Assembly (NCBI RefSeq): GCF_031846415.1
Contig: NZ_JAVRHT010000019.1
Coordinates: forward strand, 10,386 to 74,385
DNA: 64,000 bases
From: Rubrivirga litoralis
GTDB taxonomy: Bacteria; Bacteroidota; Rhodothermia; Rhodothermales; Rubricoccaceae
Direction: 5' to 3'
The notes beneath the pieces were generated by a model that did not search any database, was not told the origin of the DNA, and was given only the letters and a program-made list of their open reading frames with translations. The stretch's first letter is position 1; every line of letters begins with the position of its first letter. This document shows positions 49,341 to 57,176 of the stretch, in pieces. A program made the position numbers and the translations under genes.

Positions 49341-49723
49341 CAGGCCTCGCTCGAGCTAGAGGTCGACCCGGTGTCAGAGTCGGGCACAGACAGGCCGTCG
49401 ACGAAGTCGTCCCCGTACCGCTCGCGGACGTACCGCTCGCGCTCGCCGCGGAGGCTCTCTAGGAGCTCCTCGGTGGTGTACCCGGCCTCGAGCCGGAGCC
49501 GCTCGATCTCGGCCGCGAGCTCCGGCACAACCGACGCCCGGGGGCTCAGCACGAACACGCCGTCGAGGTCGAGGACGTCGAGGACATCGCCGACGCCCAG
49601 GCCGTACCGCTCGCGGAGCGGTTTCGGGAGCGTCACCACGCCCCGGTCTCGGACCTGCACGGCCGTCCCAACCCGACGTTTGGGTCTCTTCCTGGCGGTG
49701 GCTCGGTCTCGAATCGTGGACAT
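49340..49723 (-). CDS. AbrB/SpoVT-family antitoxin
   Basis: Antitoxin of 127 aa. The DNA-binding swapped hairpin is at about 18-60 (VGTAVQVRDRGVVTLPKPLR, ERYGLGVGDVLDVLDLDGVF). The acidic/helical C-terminus (EIERLRLEAGYTTEELLESL, RGERERYVRERYGDDFVDGL) likely binds the PIN toxin. It is coupled to the toxin gene by a one-base overlap. Start ATG 49723, in the short spacer that follows the end of rep. Confidence 0.85.
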   Translation of the reverse strand: MSTIRDRATARKRPKRRVGTAVQVRDRGVVTLPKPLRERYGLGVGDVLDVLDLDGVFVLSPRASVVPELAAEIERLRLEAGYTTEELLESLRGERERYVRERYGDDFVDGLSVPDSDTGSTSSSSEA

Positions 49724-49799
49724 ATGGGCGTCGGCAGATTTTCTGCACGCCAGTATACGACGGCTCCTTTCAAGCGGGTCCTCTGCTACCGAGCCAAGC

Positions 49800-51101
49800 C
49801 TACCGCTCCCGCATCACGTCCCGACGCGCCACCTGGAGCACGGACCGGACGGCGATCCCGAGATCGCCCGTGGTCCCCGACTCGACGGCTCCCTCGACCT
49901 CGCGCCACCAGCCGCTCCCGGACTCCCGGAGCAGAGCGACCGCCTCGGCGTCGAGCACCGCTCGGTCGTCGTCCGAGAGCGCGGCCACGGCGACGTCGAG
50001 CTGGCGGTCCTGGGCGTCCCCTTCTTCACCCCCCTGGCGCAAGACGGCGGCGGCGGGAGACGGGAACAGGGCCTGCTGTGCGGCCGCAGCTTTCTCAGCT
50101 GCCTTCCGCTGCGCCGCCGTCCGCTTTCGGTTCGCTGCACGTCCGCTCCGCTCGTAGTCACCACGGACGGCGGCGACCGTGTACGCAGCGAGGTTTTTGA
50201 TGTCGCCGCCCGAGGCCAGCTTGTCCTCGACGAACGAAAGGTTTCGGGACACCCGCTCGGCAGCGAACTCCGCCGTGAGGTCGGCGGCCTGTGCTTCCGT
50301 CAGTCCGAACTCGGCGAGACGGCCCCGAACCTCGGCCCCCGGGTCCGGCGCCGCAGTATCCGCCTCCTCAGCGACAGGTTCGATCACGACCTCCAGCGCG
50401 GTCTCGTCGAGGGTCGGGCCGCGCTCGACCGAGAACCGGATCGCGGCGACCCGCCGCTTCTCTCGCTTCGTCTCCATCGCGATGCGGATGTCGCTGTGCT
50501 CGTTGACCTGCTTGATCGACGGCGTGAGCACCTTCGACCGGAACCGCTTGTACTCGGGGTACTGACCGTCGCCGACGCCCAGCAGCCCACGCCAGTCGTC
50601 GAGCCTGATCCACCCGGTGGTCCCCACGTTCAGGAAGCGGAGGCAGTTCTCGTAGAGCGCGAGCGCCGAGCCGGAGCTGAACCGGGTTTGGACAGCGAGG
50701 TTGACCCGAGCGTAGATCTGGGGGTTGTAGAGCAGTTCGCGGAGCGGAGCTGGGTAGGCGTAGCGGCACACGCCGCCCTTGATGCGGGCCGAGGCCAGGA
50801 ACGACCCGACCCCCCACTCCCGCTGGCCCGACGGGTCCAGCAGGTTCCAGGTGATCTTGAGATCGACCAGCGCTTCGAGCGTTCGCTTGAGCGTCTCGTG
50901 GTCGTTCGAGTCGTACCCGATCGCGGCGGCGAGCTCGGAGACGCGGACGGTGTGCTCCTTGACCGAGTCGTCCGGCAGTTCCTCGTAGGCGTTGAGCAAG
51001 AGCGCGTTGGCCGCCTTCCGCTGCAACAGCAAGAGCGCCCCTTTGACGTGGATCGCCCCGACGTGCTTCTTGACCTCGACGTTGTTTCCGGCGATGAGCA
51101 T
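49800..51101 (-). CDS. Rep_3-type plasmid replication initiator
   Basis: Winged-helix replication initiator of 433 aa. ALLLLQRKAANALLLNAYEE and RVSELAAAIGYDSNDHETLK, then ALVDLKITWNLLD form the first winged helix; KRFRSKVLTPSIKQVNEHSD and IRIAMETKREKRRVAAIRF the second, as in RepB/RepA iteron-binding proteins. A long charged C-terminal extension (about 250-433) includes a Lys/Ala-rich coil. The start ATG 51101 begins MLIAGNNVEVKK; the frame is open further upstream but runs through the iterons. Seven iterons lie 160-410 bases upstream, so Rep should bind there and control its own level. Confidence 0.85.
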   Translation of the reverse strand: MLIAGNNVEVKKHVGAIHVKGALLLLQRKAANALLLNAYEELPDDSVKEHTVRVSELAAAIGYDSNDHETLKRTLEALVDLKITWNLLDPSGQREWGVGSFLASARIKGGVCRYAYPAPLRELLYNPQIYARVNLAVQTRFSSGSALALYENCLRFLNVGTTGWIRLDDWRGLLGVGDGQYPEYKRFRSKVLTPSIKQVNEHSDIRIAMETKREKRRVAAIRFSVERGPTLDETALEVVIEPVAEEADTAAPDPGAEVRGRLAEFGLTEAQAADLTAEFAAERVSRNLSFVEDKLASGGDIKNLAAYTVAAVRGDYERSGRAANRKRTAAQRKAAEKAAAAQQALFPSPAAAVLRQGGEEGDAQDRQLDVAVAALSDDDRAVLDAEAVALLRESGSGWWREVEGAVESGTTGDLGIAVRSVLQVARRDVMRER

Positions 51102-51258
51102 GCCGAGGGGGCTACGGGCGGGGACCCGTGGGGGGGATGGTGGGGAGGCTAACAACGCCCCCACGCTCCCGCAACCGGCCTCGACATCGCGCTCCGACTG
51201 CTCGACAGCGCCTCTCGGCGTCAAAACCTGCCTACGCTGGCCATTCGCAGCGTTCCCA

Positions 51259-51511
51259 TCCTGTAAACGGGGACCTTTCGAGGTCGTCGTCGCTGCTGAC
51301 TCATCCTGTAAATGGGGACCTTTCGTCCTGTAAGTGGGGACCTTTGCAGCCTCCTGGTCCAATAATCGGCCAACAGGCTCTGGAAAGGACGATTTCGTCC
51401 CTGCCGCCCGATGACTCCCCGCCCGTCCTGTAAACGGGGACCTTTCATCCTGTAAGTGGGGACCTTTCATCCCGTAGACGGGGACCTTTCGTCCTGTAAG
51501 TGGGGACCTTT
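51259..51511 (+). repeat. Iteron array (seven 20-bp repeats), putative oriV
   Basis: Consensus TCCTGTAARYGGGGACCTTT. Copies at 51259-51278, 51304-51323, 51326-51345, 51426-51445, 51448-51467, 51470-51489 (TCCCGTAGAC variant) and 51492-51511. Within clusters they are spaced exactly 22 bp, two helical turns, all in the same orientation, upstream of the minus-strand rep gene. This is the classic layout of an iteron-controlled plasmid origin. Confidence 0.92.
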
Positions 51512-51550
51512 GAGGCTGCATCGTGTTGGGGCGCAACGAGATGCGCCAGC

Positions 51551-51608
51551 TAAACGTATTAAACTCTTCTAAACGTTCTAAACGACGACGAGGGCCGTCG
51601 TTCTTTTT
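51551..51608 (+). other. AT-rich segment with short repeats plus a terminator-like hairpin
   Basis: TAAACGTATTAAAC is followed by two adjacent copies of TTCTAAACG (51567-51575 and 51576-51584). This AT-rich stretch next to the iterons is a candidate DNA-unwinding element. Then AACGACG (51581-51587) pairs with CGTCGTT (51596-51602), followed by CTTTTT to 51608: an intrinsic terminator in plus orientation, although both flanking genes are on minus. It could end a transcript antisense to the rep leader. Confidence 0.5.
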
Positions 51609-51616
51609 GAAAGGGG

Positions 51617-52591
51617 TCAAGGGATGCCTCGCTGGGCCAATCGTCGCCGACTCTGGACATCGACGCGAGACCGCTGCTCTCTCCTCACCCGACTAGCTGG
51701 CGCTCGATTTGGAGAAGATCCTCGCAGCCAAACCGCCAGCGCGACGGACCTCGGATCGACAGCCAAACCGCCAGATCGGACTTCGTAGTGGACGTGGGGA
51801 CCCGTCGAGATGCCCGCTCCTGCTCCCACTCCCCCGCTGAAACCGATGATGGCACCACGACGGACACCGAGGCCTGCTCGGAGGCCAGCAGGCAACGAGC
51901 TGAGGTGCGCGTAGAGCGTCGAGGTGGAGAGAGAGCCCGAGATCCGGTGTCCTACCTCGACGGCTAGACCGTACCCGCCGCGACGGCCGACCGAGAGCAC
52001 ACGACCCCGCGCCGTCGCTACGACGGGAGTGCCAACGGGCACGGCGAGGTCCACGCCCCGATGAGGACGGACCTGTCCCGTCACCGGGTGGATCCGTGTC
52101 CCGAACGGGGACGAGACGGGACCCCTGACGGGGAACCCCAACGGGACCCTCCCCCTACGTCGAGGACCCAGCCGTCGGCGCCTCTGGCGTCGAGCTGGGG
52201 CAGCGTCGGTGGTGTCGGAAGGAGGCGCCATCCGATGGCTCTCTCCATCAACGCCGTATAGAATCGCGCGCGTCTCGGATACCCCGGCCCGGCCGACCGC
52301 GTCCGCTACACCGGCGAACGCCTGGCGGACCGAAGCCCCGCTGGCGTCGCCCACTGGCGAGCGGCCGACCTCCGAGATCAGGGCCAGACCGGTGAGTGCG
52401 ACCACGCCCCCGACACGAACGGCGCGCTCCGCAGACGTGCGCCGCGCCCAGAGTTGACGGGCCGCGACTCGTGCCACGACGAAGAGGCTCGGCCACGGCG
52501 ACTTCGCGAGCGCTCGGAGTGTATCCCACAGCCCCGCAGATCTCGCTACGGAGGTGATGACGGGAGGAGTATCGGACGAGGTAGGAGTCAC
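51617..52591 (-). CDS. M23-family peptidoglycan endopeptidase
   Basis: LytM-type metallopeptidase of 324 aa. The N-terminal third has a hydrophobic segment (RVGGVVALTGLALISEVG) that may anchor or export it. The catalytic domain shows VSSPFGTRIHPVTGQVRPHR followed by GVDLAVPVGTPVVATARG, and STGPHVHYEVRSGG, supplying the His/Asp/His zinc site (HRGVD, HVHYE). Such enzymes open the cell wall for conjugation machinery, consistent with the trb and mob genes nearby. I chose the GTG at 52591; the frame is open upstream to 52777 but passes through the palindrome proposed as oriT. Confidence 0.82.
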   Translation of the reverse strand: MTPTSSDTPPVITSVARSAGLWDTLRALAKSPWPSLFVVARVAARQLWARRTSAERAVRVGGVVALTGLALISEVGRSPVGDASGASVRQAFAGVADAVGRAGVSETRAILYGVDGESHRMAPPSDTTDAAPARRQRRRRLGPRRRGRVPLGFPVRGPVSSPFGTRIHPVTGQVRPHRGVDLAVPVGTPVVATARGRVLSVGRRGGYGLAVEVGHRISGSLSTSTLYAHLSSLPAGLRAGLGVRRGAIIGFSGGVGAGAGISTGPHVHYEVRSGGLAVDPRSVALAVWLRGSSPNRAPASRVRREQRSRVDVQSRRRLAQRGIP

Positions 52592-52729
52592 GAGGAACGG
52601 CTGGGTGCAAGGAGCACAAGCGCGAAACCCGACCCCGACCGGACACGCCCAGACCCCCGCTGTCCGGTGCAGCCCCGGAACGGCGCTCTCTCCACACCGA
52701 AGGGCCACCCAAAACGACGGGCAAGTAGT

Positions 52730-52749
52730 GTTTTCCTGTGCAGGAAAAC
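52730..52749. other. Candidate oriT: 20-bp palindrome upstream of the mobilisation genes
   Basis: GTTTTCCTG-TG-CAGGAAAAC, a perfect 9-bp inverted repeat about 100 bases before mobC. The minus strand reads TTTTCCTGCA, which agrees with the TCCTG-C core cut by MOBP relaxases. It also lies between the divergent M23 peptidase and mobC, so an operator function is possible. Confidence 0.5.
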
Positions 52750-52846
52750 GTCCCGGCCCGCCGCCGGTCCTCTCCACCTCTCAGGCATTCGCGGTCGGCT
52801 CTCCCCTCCGGGTCGGTCCGACGCTCATGCTGACGACGCCCCACCG

Positions 52847-53278
52847 ATGACGCCCTCCCTTCCCGACTCCGACCGTCCCGAGGGCGCGTCGGAACCGCCC
52901 GTCGAGGAAGGGGCTCGCCGCCCGAACCGGCGGGGCGGACGACCGAAGAAGACCGAGGCCACAGGCCGTGCCTCCCGCGTTCATGTGCTGCTGACGGTGG
53001 CCGAGAAGGCGCGCGTTCGGGAGGCCGCTCTTCGGGGCGGGCTGTCCATCTCCGAGTACGTTCGGCGGCGGACGCTGGGCCGCCCGGTCACGTCGCGCGT
53101 GGACGCCGACGCCGAGCGCCAGCTCCGCCGGATCGGTGTCAACCTGAACCAACTCGCCCGCGTGGCGAACGCGGCCGGACAGGTCGAGCGTGGCACAGAT
53201 CTCGACGCGCTGGTCGCCGAGATCCGCCGCGCCATCGGCGTACTCCAAGGCGGAGGCTCGTCGCCGGGCGAGCCGTGA
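52847..53278 (+). CDS. mobC: MobC-like relaxosome accessory protein
   Basis: Small protein of 143 aa. A ribbon-helix-helix-like N-terminal part (RASRVHVLLTVAEKARVREA, LRGGLSISEYVRRRTLGRPV) binds DNA, and the MobC signature follows (AERQLRRIGVNLNQLARVAN, DALVAEIRRAIGVLQGG). It would bind oriT and help the relaxase melt or nick it. ATG 52847 is used; the preceding Arg/Pro-rich stretch is natural in the family. The relaxase gene overlaps its stop as GTGA. Confidence 0.88.
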   Translation: MTPSLPDSDRPEGASEPPVEEGARRPNRRGGRPKKTEATGRASRVHVLLTVAEKARVREAALRGGLSISEYVRRRTLGRPVTSRVDADAERQLRRIGVNLNQLARVANAAGQVERGTDLDALVAEIRRAIGVLQGGGSSPGEP

Positions 53279-55086
53279 TCGGGGCCGCGAGCACGGGCGC
53301 CAGCTTCCGCGCGCTCGGCACCTACCTCGTCGGCGACGAGGGCCGGGTGGGATGGGTCGAGACCCGCAACACGCTGGCCTCGGACCCCCACGCCGTCGTG
53401 GCCGAGATGGAGCGCGACGTGGCGCTCTCCCGGAGCCGGGTCGAGAAGCCGGTCTACCACCTCGCCCTGTCGTTCGACCCGACCGACGCCCCGACGCGGG
53501 ACGAGCTTCGGGGTGCCATCGACCGGACGCTCCGGGACCTCGGACTGGGCGACCACCCCGCCTTGGTCGTCGCCCACACCGACACGGACCATCCCCACGT
53601 CCACGCGATGGTCAGTCGGGTCGGGGCCGACGGGAAGGCGTGGTCCACGTCGTTCTCGAACCGGCGGCTCCGGGCGTCTGTCGAGGCACAGGAGCGCGAA
53701 CTCGGCGTCCGGTGGACGGGCCGGAATGCTGACCTCGCCCGGACTCCGGCTGCGGAGAGGGAGCCGGGGTTTGCCGCGCGCGTTCGGTCTCTCTCGCTCG
53801 CGGATCTCCAACAGACCACGAGTTGGCGCGACCTCGACGCCCGGCTGGCGGTCCACGGGCTCCGCGTCGAGCGTCGCGGCCGGGGCGCCGTCGTAACTGA
53901 TGGGACGCGAGAGGCCAAGCTCTCTTCGGTGTCACGGAGCGTGAGCCGACCGAAGCTGGAAGCCCGACTCGGCCCTCTCCGAGCACACGAGCAGGGGCGA
54001 GAGGTACCTGCGCCCCGACCTCCCGAGAAGACAAGCGCGTCGCGGTCGCTCGCCTCATCGCGCAGGCAACCAGGAAAGGCGCTCAGACCGTCCAGGTCGG
54101 CGCTCAGAGTCGGGAAGGGAGTCGTTCGGTCCATCGACCTCGACGGGGGCCAGAGCGGCGACGAGCGGCTCGCGGGAGCGCCGAAGACCGTAGCGTCTCG
54201 TGCCATGCGGCGCGCGGGACGCCGAGCCGCGAAGCGCGTCGTGTCCGAGACCGCGAAGACTCTCACGCAGCGCACGCTCGCTCGGCGCGCTGCGCACCGC
54301 GACCTCCGGCCTGGCGGCAGGATTGATAGGCTCGTGGCTCTCGTCGCCGAGCGCGTCCGCCTCGGTCGCTTGACCCACCAACGGGCCGCCGTGCTCGGGG
54401 TGGGGACGAGGGAGAAAGAGCGAGCCGTCGCAGAGGTGGCTGGCCTCCGCGACCGATCCGAGAGGGCTGGACAGGCTTTCACTCAGGCGCTCGGCTCCGT
54501 CTATCGTGACCCAGCCGCTGCCGCACACGCCTTCGCGCAATCCTCTGTGAGGGAAGGGGTGCAGGCCGCCACGCAGAGGCTGTCATCATCGCCGGAATCG
54601 TTCGGGCAGCTTCGCACCTCGAAGCCGCGAGGTCTCGCAGGAGTGCTTCGGTCATCGTCGGACGATGCGGCCCGAGCGGCGGCGCCAGCGGCGTCCAGAG
54701 CGGGTGCTGCGTATCTCCAATCGAATGCGGCCTACGTCGCCGGAAGCGGACCGTCCGGTGCTCCTACGGGTCAAGCGTCGGACTTGGCCACGGCCGTCGC
54801 GCGTCGTGAGTCTCGCATCCGGACCCGCTTGTCGGGGAAGCCTGGGCGGGGAACGATGGGACGGCTCGACGCCCGGATCGCTCGGGCCTTCCGCCAGGTC
54901 GGGAGCGTTCCCGGTTCGAGGTCCAACACGACACTCGGTCCGTTGCCCAACTCCAAGGTCAAGCCCATCGCGAAGACGCGCCAGGCGGCGCGGGTGGGAC
55001 GGGCGACCAGCGTTCGGCTCGGGACGGTCGGCCTCGGTGTGGCGGCAACTGCGGCCAGATCGCTCGTCCGCGGGCTCGGGCGCTAA
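53275..55086 (+). CDS. Relaxase / mobilisation nuclease (MobA/VirD2 type)
   Basis: DNA-nicking relaxase of 603 aa. The N-terminal catalytic domain has a three-His metal site in VVAHTDTDHPHVHAMVSRVG (101-116), preceded by KPVYHLALSFDPTDAPTRDE. The nucleophile is expected to be a Tyr in the first part (candidates in GTYLVGDEG or PVYHLAL). Residues 240-603 are a basic, low-complexity, alanine/arginine-rich extension without a helicase motif. Start GTG 53275 overlaps mobC. Together with the TraG-type coupling protein and trb genes it makes the element self-transmissible. Confidence 0.88.
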   Translation: MIGAASTGASFRALGTYLVGDEGRVGWVETRNTLASDPHAVVAEMERDVALSRSRVEKPVYHLALSFDPTDAPTRDELRGAIDRTLRDLGLGDHPALVVAHTDTDHPHVHAMVSRVGADGKAWSTSFSNRRLRASVEAQERELGVRWTGRNADLARTPAAEREPGFAARVRSLSLADLQQTTSWRDLDARLAVHGLRVERRGRGAVVTDGTREAKLSSVSRSVSRPKLEARLGPLRAHEQGREVPAPRPPEKTSASRSLASSRRQPGKALRPSRSALRVGKGVVRSIDLDGGQSGDERLAGAPKTVASRAMRRAGRRAAKRVVSETAKTLTQRTLARRAAHRDLRPGGRIDRLVALVAERVRLGRLTHQRAAVLGVGTREKERAVAEVAGLRDRSERAGQAFTQALGSVYRDPAAAAHAFAQSSVREGVQAATQRLSSSPESFGQLRTSKPRGLAGVLRSSSDDAARAAAPAASRAGAAYLQSNAAYVAGSGPSGAPTGQASDLATAVARRESRIRTRLSGKPGRGTMGRLDARIARAFRQVGSVPGSRSNTTLGPLPNSKVKPIAKTRQAARVGRATSVRLGTVGLGVAATAARSLVRGLGR

Positions 55087-55129
55087 TAGGCGAGTGCCCT
55101 CTTCCTCTACGGCCGCGCCGTCAGGAGCA

Positions 55130-55219
55130 CTACCGAGCGCACTGGTCGAAAATCCCGATCAGCGCGAGCACGAGGACACCGAGGCTGAACGGGCGGGGGG
55201 CGTACCGGTACCAGCGCAT
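55130..55219 (-). CDS. Tiny membrane peptide gene (doubtful)
   Basis: A 29-codon frame starting at an ATG (55219) encoding a basic N-terminus (MRWYRYAPRP), one hydrophobic helix (FSLGVLVLALIGIF) and a C-terminal Cys (DQCAR). It lies 53 bases downstream of traG on the same strand and converges with the relaxase gene. The single-TM form is plausible for a small conjugation accessory peptide, but evidence is limited to composition and position. Confidence 0.3.
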   Translation of the reverse strand: MRWYRYAPRPFSLGVLVLALIGIFDQCAR

Positions 55220-55272
55220 GGAGCCGGAGGAAGGGAACGGCCAACGTAGCCGGACCCACCGCCAGCGGCGCG

Positions 55273-57174
55273 TCACCCGGCCCGCTGACGGAACGCGCGG
55301 TCGGCGTAGAACGCGACCCGGCGCGCCAAGACGGGCTGCTGCCCCCGGACCAGCAAGAGCTGGTCGCCCGCGTCCAAGCGCCGCAGTTCGTCGGGCGTCG
55401 CCAGCGGGCGGCCCGTCTCGCGCGAGCCGACGTTGGACGACCGCGACGTCCGCTTCCCCCGGCTCCGCCCGGACCCCGTCGAGCGGTCGAAGACGGTCGC
55501 GGTCCCCGCCATCTTCGAGAGGTACTCGGCCGTGAACTGGTCCGTCGTCCCGAAGGCCTGGACCACGTCGGCGTTGGCGACGAACGTCTCCCAGTCCTTC
55601 GGGTAGAGCCGCCGGAGTTGGCCGAGGTCCTGCAAGAAGGGCCACACCTGGACGCCGTACCCGGCCATGAGCGAGACGGCCCGGCGGACGGGTGGCATCG
55701 GGCCGAGCTGGGCGAACTCGTCCAGCAGGAACAGCGCGCGCCCCGACGCGGGCGGGGCGCCGCCTGCGAGCGGGCCGAGCCGGGCGACGGCCGCGAGCGC
55801 CGTCGCGACCGAGAGCCGGAGCCAGCGCGAGAACGCATCGAGCCGGTCGGGCGGGAGCAGGAGGTAGACCGAGAGCCGCCCGCCCCGGAGGTCTGCCGGG
55901 TCGAACGTCGAGCGGGCCAGCACAGTCGCCATCCGGGGCGAGTCGAGAAAGTGCGTGTGGCTCTGCGCCGATGACACGACGCCGGACCGCTCGCGGTCGG
56001 CCTTCTGCAAAAGCCGGTTCGCCGTACGGCGCACGACCGGGTCGCCGGAGCCCGCCATCGAGCCCAGGAGCGCCTCGAAGTCGTCGGGCGCCGCCGTCAG
56101 GTGCTCGCGGACAGTCAAGAGCGAGCGGCGGTCGCCCGGCTCGGTCCGGGCGACGTAGAGGATGACGCCCGACAGCAGCGCCTTGGCCTCGTCGGTCCAG
56201 AACCGGTTGCCTCCGTCGTCGCCATCGACGACGAGCATCTCGGCGATCAGAGCCGCGTCGTCGGGTGCGTCCGGGGAGCCTCCCAGTCCACCCGCGCCGA
56301 TGAGGTCGAGGGGGTCGAGCCCGCCGCGCTGGACGCTCCCCGGTCCGTGCTCGCCTTCCAACAGGCCAGCGGGCGCGAGCCCGAACGGGTCGAGCGCGAC
56401 GACGCGGTGCCCCAGGGTCTCGGCCCGCCAGCGCGCGGTGATCGCCAGGTTCTCGCCCTTCGGGTCCGTCACCAGGACGGGGCCGGGGTGGTCGAGGAGG
56501 TTCGGGACGACGGCGCCGACGCCCTTTCCGGCTCGCGTCGGGGCGACGGTCAGGACGTGGCCCGGCCCGTCGTAACGCAGAAGCGGACCCGCCTTGGTCC
56601 CCCCTCCCCTCTTTTGCCGTCCCAGGACGAGCCCGCCCTCGGACCGGAGAGAGGCCCCGTCGTCCCACGCGGCCGTCCCGTGGCTCCCAGAGGCCCGGAG
56701 CGGACCGGGCGACGTGAGCGCGGCGACGAGCCCGAGCGCGACGAGACCGCCCAGAGAAGCCGCGAGGACGGCGACCTGAACGTCGGGCGAGTCGGCGCCA
56801 GAGGCTCTCACGGCCTGCGCCATCCACCGGGCACCTGCGTCGGGGCCGTAGACCGGGCCGAGCCCGACCGGCGTGGCGACCAGCGCGCCGAGAGCGAGCG
56901 CAGCGGCCCCCGCACGTCGCCCCGACACCGCCAATCCGAGCATCGCCAGCACGGCGATCGCCAGCGCCACGCGGACGGTGACCAGTGTCACGCCCTCCGC
57001 TGCCCAGACTGGCGGACCCAGCGCGGGGTGGAAGCCCGCCCGCCACGCGAGCGCAGCGGCGGCGTAGAGCCCCCCGACGACCACCGGCACGACGACGAGG
57101 GCGATGAGCGCCAGCGGAGACCGGCGCGACGCGCCTGCGACGGCGGACGCTCCCGGACTGGCGACGGCGCCCAC
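55273..57174 (-). CDS. traG: Type IV secretion coupling protein (TraG/VirD4)
   Basis: Hexameric ATPase that delivers the relaxase-DNA complex to the conjugation channel, 633 aa. TM helices near residues 20-42, 65-105 and 135-155 anchor it. Walker A is APTRAGKGVG (211-220), then VLVTDPKGENLAITARWRAE (TraG box); Walker B is LFLLDEFAQLG, followed by YGVQVWPFLQDLGQLRRLYP. The C-terminal GSRETGRPLATPDELRRLDA is typical. Start GTG 57174, three bases from the trbI stop. Last gene of the minus-strand transfer operon in this window. Confidence 0.93.
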   Translation of the reverse strand: MGAVASPGASAVAGASRRSPLALIALVVVPVVVGGLYAAAALAWRAGFHPALGPPVWAAEGVTLVTVRVALAIAVLAMLGLAVSGRRAGAAALALGALVATPVGLGPVYGPDAGARWMAQAVRASGADSPDVQVAVLAASLGGLVALGLVAALTSPGPLRASGSHGTAAWDDGASLRSEGGLVLGRQKRGGGTKAGPLLRYDGPGHVLTVAPTRAGKGVGAVVPNLLDHPGPVLVTDPKGENLAITARWRAETLGHRVVALDPFGLAPAGLLEGEHGPGSVQRGGLDPLDLIGAGGLGGSPDAPDDAALIAEMLVVDGDDGGNRFWTDEAKALLSGVILYVARTEPGDRRSLLTVREHLTAAPDDFEALLGSMAGSGDPVVRRTANRLLQKADRERSGVVSSAQSHTHFLDSPRMATVLARSTFDPADLRGGRLSVYLLLPPDRLDAFSRWLRLSVATALAAVARLGPLAGGAPPASGRALFLLDEFAQLGPMPPVRRAVSLMAGYGVQVWPFLQDLGQLRRLYPKDWETFVANADVVQAFGTTDQFTAEYLSKMAGTATVFDRSTGSGRSRGKRTSRSSNVGSRETGRPLATPDELRRLDAGDQLLLVRGQQPVLARRVAFYADRAFRQRAG

Positions 57175-57176
57175 CG

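Noticed and set aside
51259..51511. Possible CRISPR array
   Set aside because: Repeats are separated by only two bases in clusters and lie upstream of a Rep gene; they are iterons.
55130..57046. 638-codon minus-strand frame overlapping traG
   Set aside because: Alternative frame of traG; only its last 29 codons (55130-55219) lie outside traG and are listed separately with low confidence.
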